A DNA stretch of 64,000 nt from Epiperipatus broadwayi (Eukaryota > Onychophora > Udeonychophora > Euonychophora > Peripatidae): the NCBI GenBank assembly GCA_028023455.1, contig JAQFVV010012402.1:14378483-14442482 (forward strand), in the 5' to 3' direction. Positions 61,205-64,000 of the stretch are shown one piece after another. Positions within the stretch are counted from its first letter, which is position 1. Every line of letters starts with the position of its first letter. The notes beneath the pieces are model-generated. The model was not told the DNA's origin and did no database searches. It worked only from the letters and a program-made list of their open reading frames with translations. The position numbers and the translations under genes are program-made.

Positions 61205-61290
61205 ATTATATTATAGTTTTGAAGAAGATTGCTGGGGCAATCGAAACTGTAAAAGACAATGGTAAATAAAGCATTGTGTAACAGTAGTAA
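61205..61290 (+). repeat. Penelope-like element 3' terminal hairpin motif
   Basis: TTTTGAAGAAGATTGC-tggg-GCAATCGAAAC followed by TGTAAAAGACAATGGTAAAT and AAAGCATTGTGTAACAG lies about 450 bp after the GIY-YIG remnant, where Penelope-like elements carry structured terminal sequence. A diverged copy is at 48105-48150. It looks hammerhead-like at the GAAAC end, but stem III and the cleavage U-C are missing. Confidence 0.5.
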
Positions 61291-63714
61291 AGTGCATGGA
61301 TAATTTAGTATTATATGAATATTGTTTTACATGATTATGTATACACAAAAAGTATTGTTCGACTTGAAAGAATATAGTAATACATCATCAAAATTAGCAG
61401 CCAATTACATGTGAGATGCAATAGATTAAAAGGTGTGCAGGATTCAAAGACATTATTTATAGATCATTATTTTTAAGCTAACTGAATCATCAACAGAATT
61501 GTATGTTTAACAAGCCATCTACATCAATGGTTACACTTTCAAAAAAAAAAAACAAATTTATATATAACTAGATGAAATTATTAGGGTGTAGTGACATTAC
61601 AATATTTGACAATAAGGTTTCAGAAAGACATAGAAATACTGATGCTAGACAGTAACTTCCATAAGGAAATTGTGAAAATGTCCCAGGCCATTCTATGGAC
61701 ATTAGAATGAAATACTAGCTTCATGACACAGATGATGAATCAAAAGTTAGAAACAAGTCTGACCTTCCAGTATTTGTTTCAAGAAATCCTATTGATGCCA
61801 GACACTTTCTAGTTCAGAGAGTATTGTATTTTAGCAGAGCTGTTGTATAAGAATATCAATTTTGCCTATGTACTGACAATCATCAGTTCTAGCATTAATT
61901 TGCCAATGTTATACACAAATTGGTTGATGCTTCTCAATTAGGTGTTTGTATGGAGTGTCTTTTATAATTGGTCAATTTTGAAACAAATGAAATTAGTCTT
62001 TTCAAAGGCAATTTTATAGTCATACACCACAATGTAATAGGGTTAGCAACTGTAATGTTTGTTAGAAGTTTTTGTATTATTATACTGTTGTGTACTGTCT
62101 CATATTAATATGCTGTTATTTAGATTTCCTTTGATGTACATTGTTCCTTCTAGATGACTATTTCTATATTGAATTATAAATAACATTATAAAAGTACTGA
62201 ATATGTATACAAAAATGCTAGTAAATAATAGATTTGTTACAGTATTATTATCGATGTTTTCTCCATATTTAGATATGTCAAGGATTTTCATGTAGCAAGT
62301 ATATTCCATGCTAGGTAATAACTAATTTAAAACTGTTTAAACAAGCTATACAATTAGAAATATAATGTCTTTAAAGCATTTGGAATTTAAAGCTTTTCCT
62401 ATCAAATAATGATAGATTTAAACCTGATCAATAATTCTGTAAACATTACACATAAGTGTTAATAAAGATAATTTATAAAACATGCTTTTTTAAAAAAAGT
62501 AACGAAGTACACTGGATTAAAAAAAAATTTGATATAAATTCATATCTATAATTTCATTATTAGCAATTTTAATACTGCCAATATTACAAAATAATGGATG
62601 AAATTATTGTAAAAGATTGTTTCCAACCACTAATTAACAGTAACTGCATATAACTAAGTTTCCATAAGCAATTTCATTCTGGTTTTGCTTGCAACTACAG
62701 CCTTAATATTTCCAGAAATTCTTAAGATTTGACATTGGATCACTGAGTATTAAAAAAAGCATGAAATCTTTTAGACATTTTACTTTATGAAACATTTATT
62801 ATTAGTGTTTGTATGAATATTTCTCAAGAATGATTTGCTTTTCTAAAACACTTTCATTATTATGCTGAGGGAATCCATCCATATCATTACTAATCTTTTT
62901 TTATCATTTTTTTTTGAAGCAGGAGTCACTTCTACTTTGCTATTTGTATTTCAAATGAAAGTTCAGACTTAATCTGATTGGAATGTTTGTTTTTATATGC
63001 TATTTTCAAATCTTCACTAGCACCATAGTCCAAAAGCTTCACTATTCTTATTTTTGTTTAATATCCAACTATCACACAGAATTACAGAAAATATGTTAAT
63101 TTGATTAATTTTGATATCGTTTGTAACATTTCTACTAAGGATCTTTTTTAAGACTTTTCTTTGCAAGTCTGCTTAGTGTTAGCCTTTGATAAAACTCTTC
63201 ACAATGAGATCTTTGTTATCAATAAATAATTTAAGAAGGCAAAAAATTGGGCAATAACTTTTTATCAATTATAGTCAGTTTTGGCTCTGTTATCATAATG
63301 TCTTAATATTTAATAACCACTCCATTTTTTAACTCTATTCTATGATTTTCCTATTGTACTTATTTGCAGCTGTAAGTGTATTGTTTAGAATTGACATTTG
63401 TCTTTTTTACATATTAAGAATGTGAAATCATAAACTATTGTTTTATTTAATATTTTTGCCAATATAAAAGTCATTAGTATCATCCATAAAAATAAGAATG
63501 CTGGCATCTTTTCCAGAAATCCTGAATTCATATTTATCCAATCAGTTTTCACTTATTACATATTCAGAATAAGTGAGCTACGACTGGAGCATTTTTAGCG
63601 ATGTAAAAACAATATTCAATCAGTTTTAAATTCCTTATAAAGAATCATTATATTAATAATGAAATTTTCTATTTTCATAAGATTAATTTAGTATGTTAAT
63701 ACAGCAAAATACTT

Positions 63715-63830
63715 TTCATTGCAAACTCTTCATACAGTAGTGCCACCAAGTGTAAGCCTTAGTAATCAATGGATGCAAGGTTTGCTATTGTTATTAAGTC
63801 TGTGTAAGCATATGAAATGGTAATCACATA
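63715..63830 (-). mobile_element. Retrozyme-like fragment, rearranged
   Basis: Antisense segment CTCTTCATACAGTAGTGCCA through AGTAATCAATGGATGC matches the 3' half of the 460-bp unit. It is followed after a short gap by sense-orientation GTGTAAGCATATGAAATGGT, matching the unit's GTGCTAGTATGAGATGGT. No hammerhead core is included. As at 20408, antisense and sense pieces are joined. Confidence 0.55.
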
Positions 63831-64000
63831 CTTTTCATTGCTTCTAATTTTTAAACTATTGAATAGTTTTCATATTTGTTTAAAAATTAGTTTTATTGAA
63901 TTTTCTGAAACATTTCTATAGAATTTAATTTTTTTGGCATTAATCTTAAAGCTAGTTTGATCCCTTCTGCTATTATCAAAGGATTCCTCAATATAGATAG

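Larger units (their letters stand above)
51096..64000. other. Downstream region, no host gene recognised
   Basis: AT-rich sequence with the repeats listed separately. Stretches 51100-53370, 57800-60300 and 61300-63700 hold nothing I can name. 61400-62100 and 62900-63650 are less biased in composition and may be old retroelement bodies. The open frames here (for example 55673-55894 and 62100-62309) have no recognisable product. Confidence 0.6.

Noticed and set aside
61214-61252. Hammerhead ribozyme at the Penelope-like 3' end
   Set aside because: GAAGA...GAAAC looks similar, but there is an extra base before stem II and no stem III closing on U-C.

Overview
This is an AT-rich (roughly 70-75% A+T by eye) animal nuclear window. 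GT-AG introns of 4-22 kb, a ZC3H14/Nab2-type CCCH zinc-finger gene, Penelope-like elements, hAT transposons, tRNA-like SINEs and hammerhead-bearing repeats point to a large-genome invertebrate. I could not fix the phylum from sequence alone.

There is one host gene, on the + strand. Six exons (198-364, 4767-4893, 14389-14537, 22212-22294, 29035-29141, 50844-50904) join in frame with matching phases. They encode the C-terminal part of a ZC3H14 orthologue, including all five C-x5-C-x4/5-C-x3-H fingers and the stop codon. The N-terminal exons lie upstream of the window. The other ~98% is intron and downstream sequence filled with repeats.

Repeats in order: tRNA-like SINE pieces and a foldback element (2.2-6.2 kb); a pyrimidine-rich tract (13.2 kb); decayed hammerhead-bearing repeats (20.4-22.0 kb); an 8-bp-TSD DNA transposon (22.4-23.6 kb); a SINE palindrome (23.7 kb); another decayed hammerhead repeat (25.8-26.2 kb); two opposed Penelope-like fragments (26.9-28.7 kb); an LTR retrotransposon with gag and protease but no reverse transcriptase or integrase (29.2-37.8 kb); a hAT transposon interrupted by a hammerhead-repeat array (41.0-44.9 kb); foldback DNA (45.4 kb); a second, unrelated tandem element of 335-bp units (46.9-47.7 kb); after the gene, a Tigger-like element (56.2 kb), a different hammerhead motif (57.7 kb), and a Penelope-like element with a GIY-YIG remnant (60.3-61.3 kb).

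The most interesting content is the retrozyme-like family. Tandem 460-bp units each carry a near-perfect type I hammerhead ribozyme with a minimal 2-bp stem III. The array is flanked by a 13-bp target-site duplication and starts with an inverted segment. A second family at 46.9-47.7 kb has the same architecture (inverted head, two direct units, 15-18-bp duplication) and a compensatory base-pair change, but no ribozyme I recognise. Separately, the 3' LTR at 36.0-37.6 kb differs from its partner mainly by many short deletions that preferentially remove cytosines, which looks like a consensus or assembly defect.
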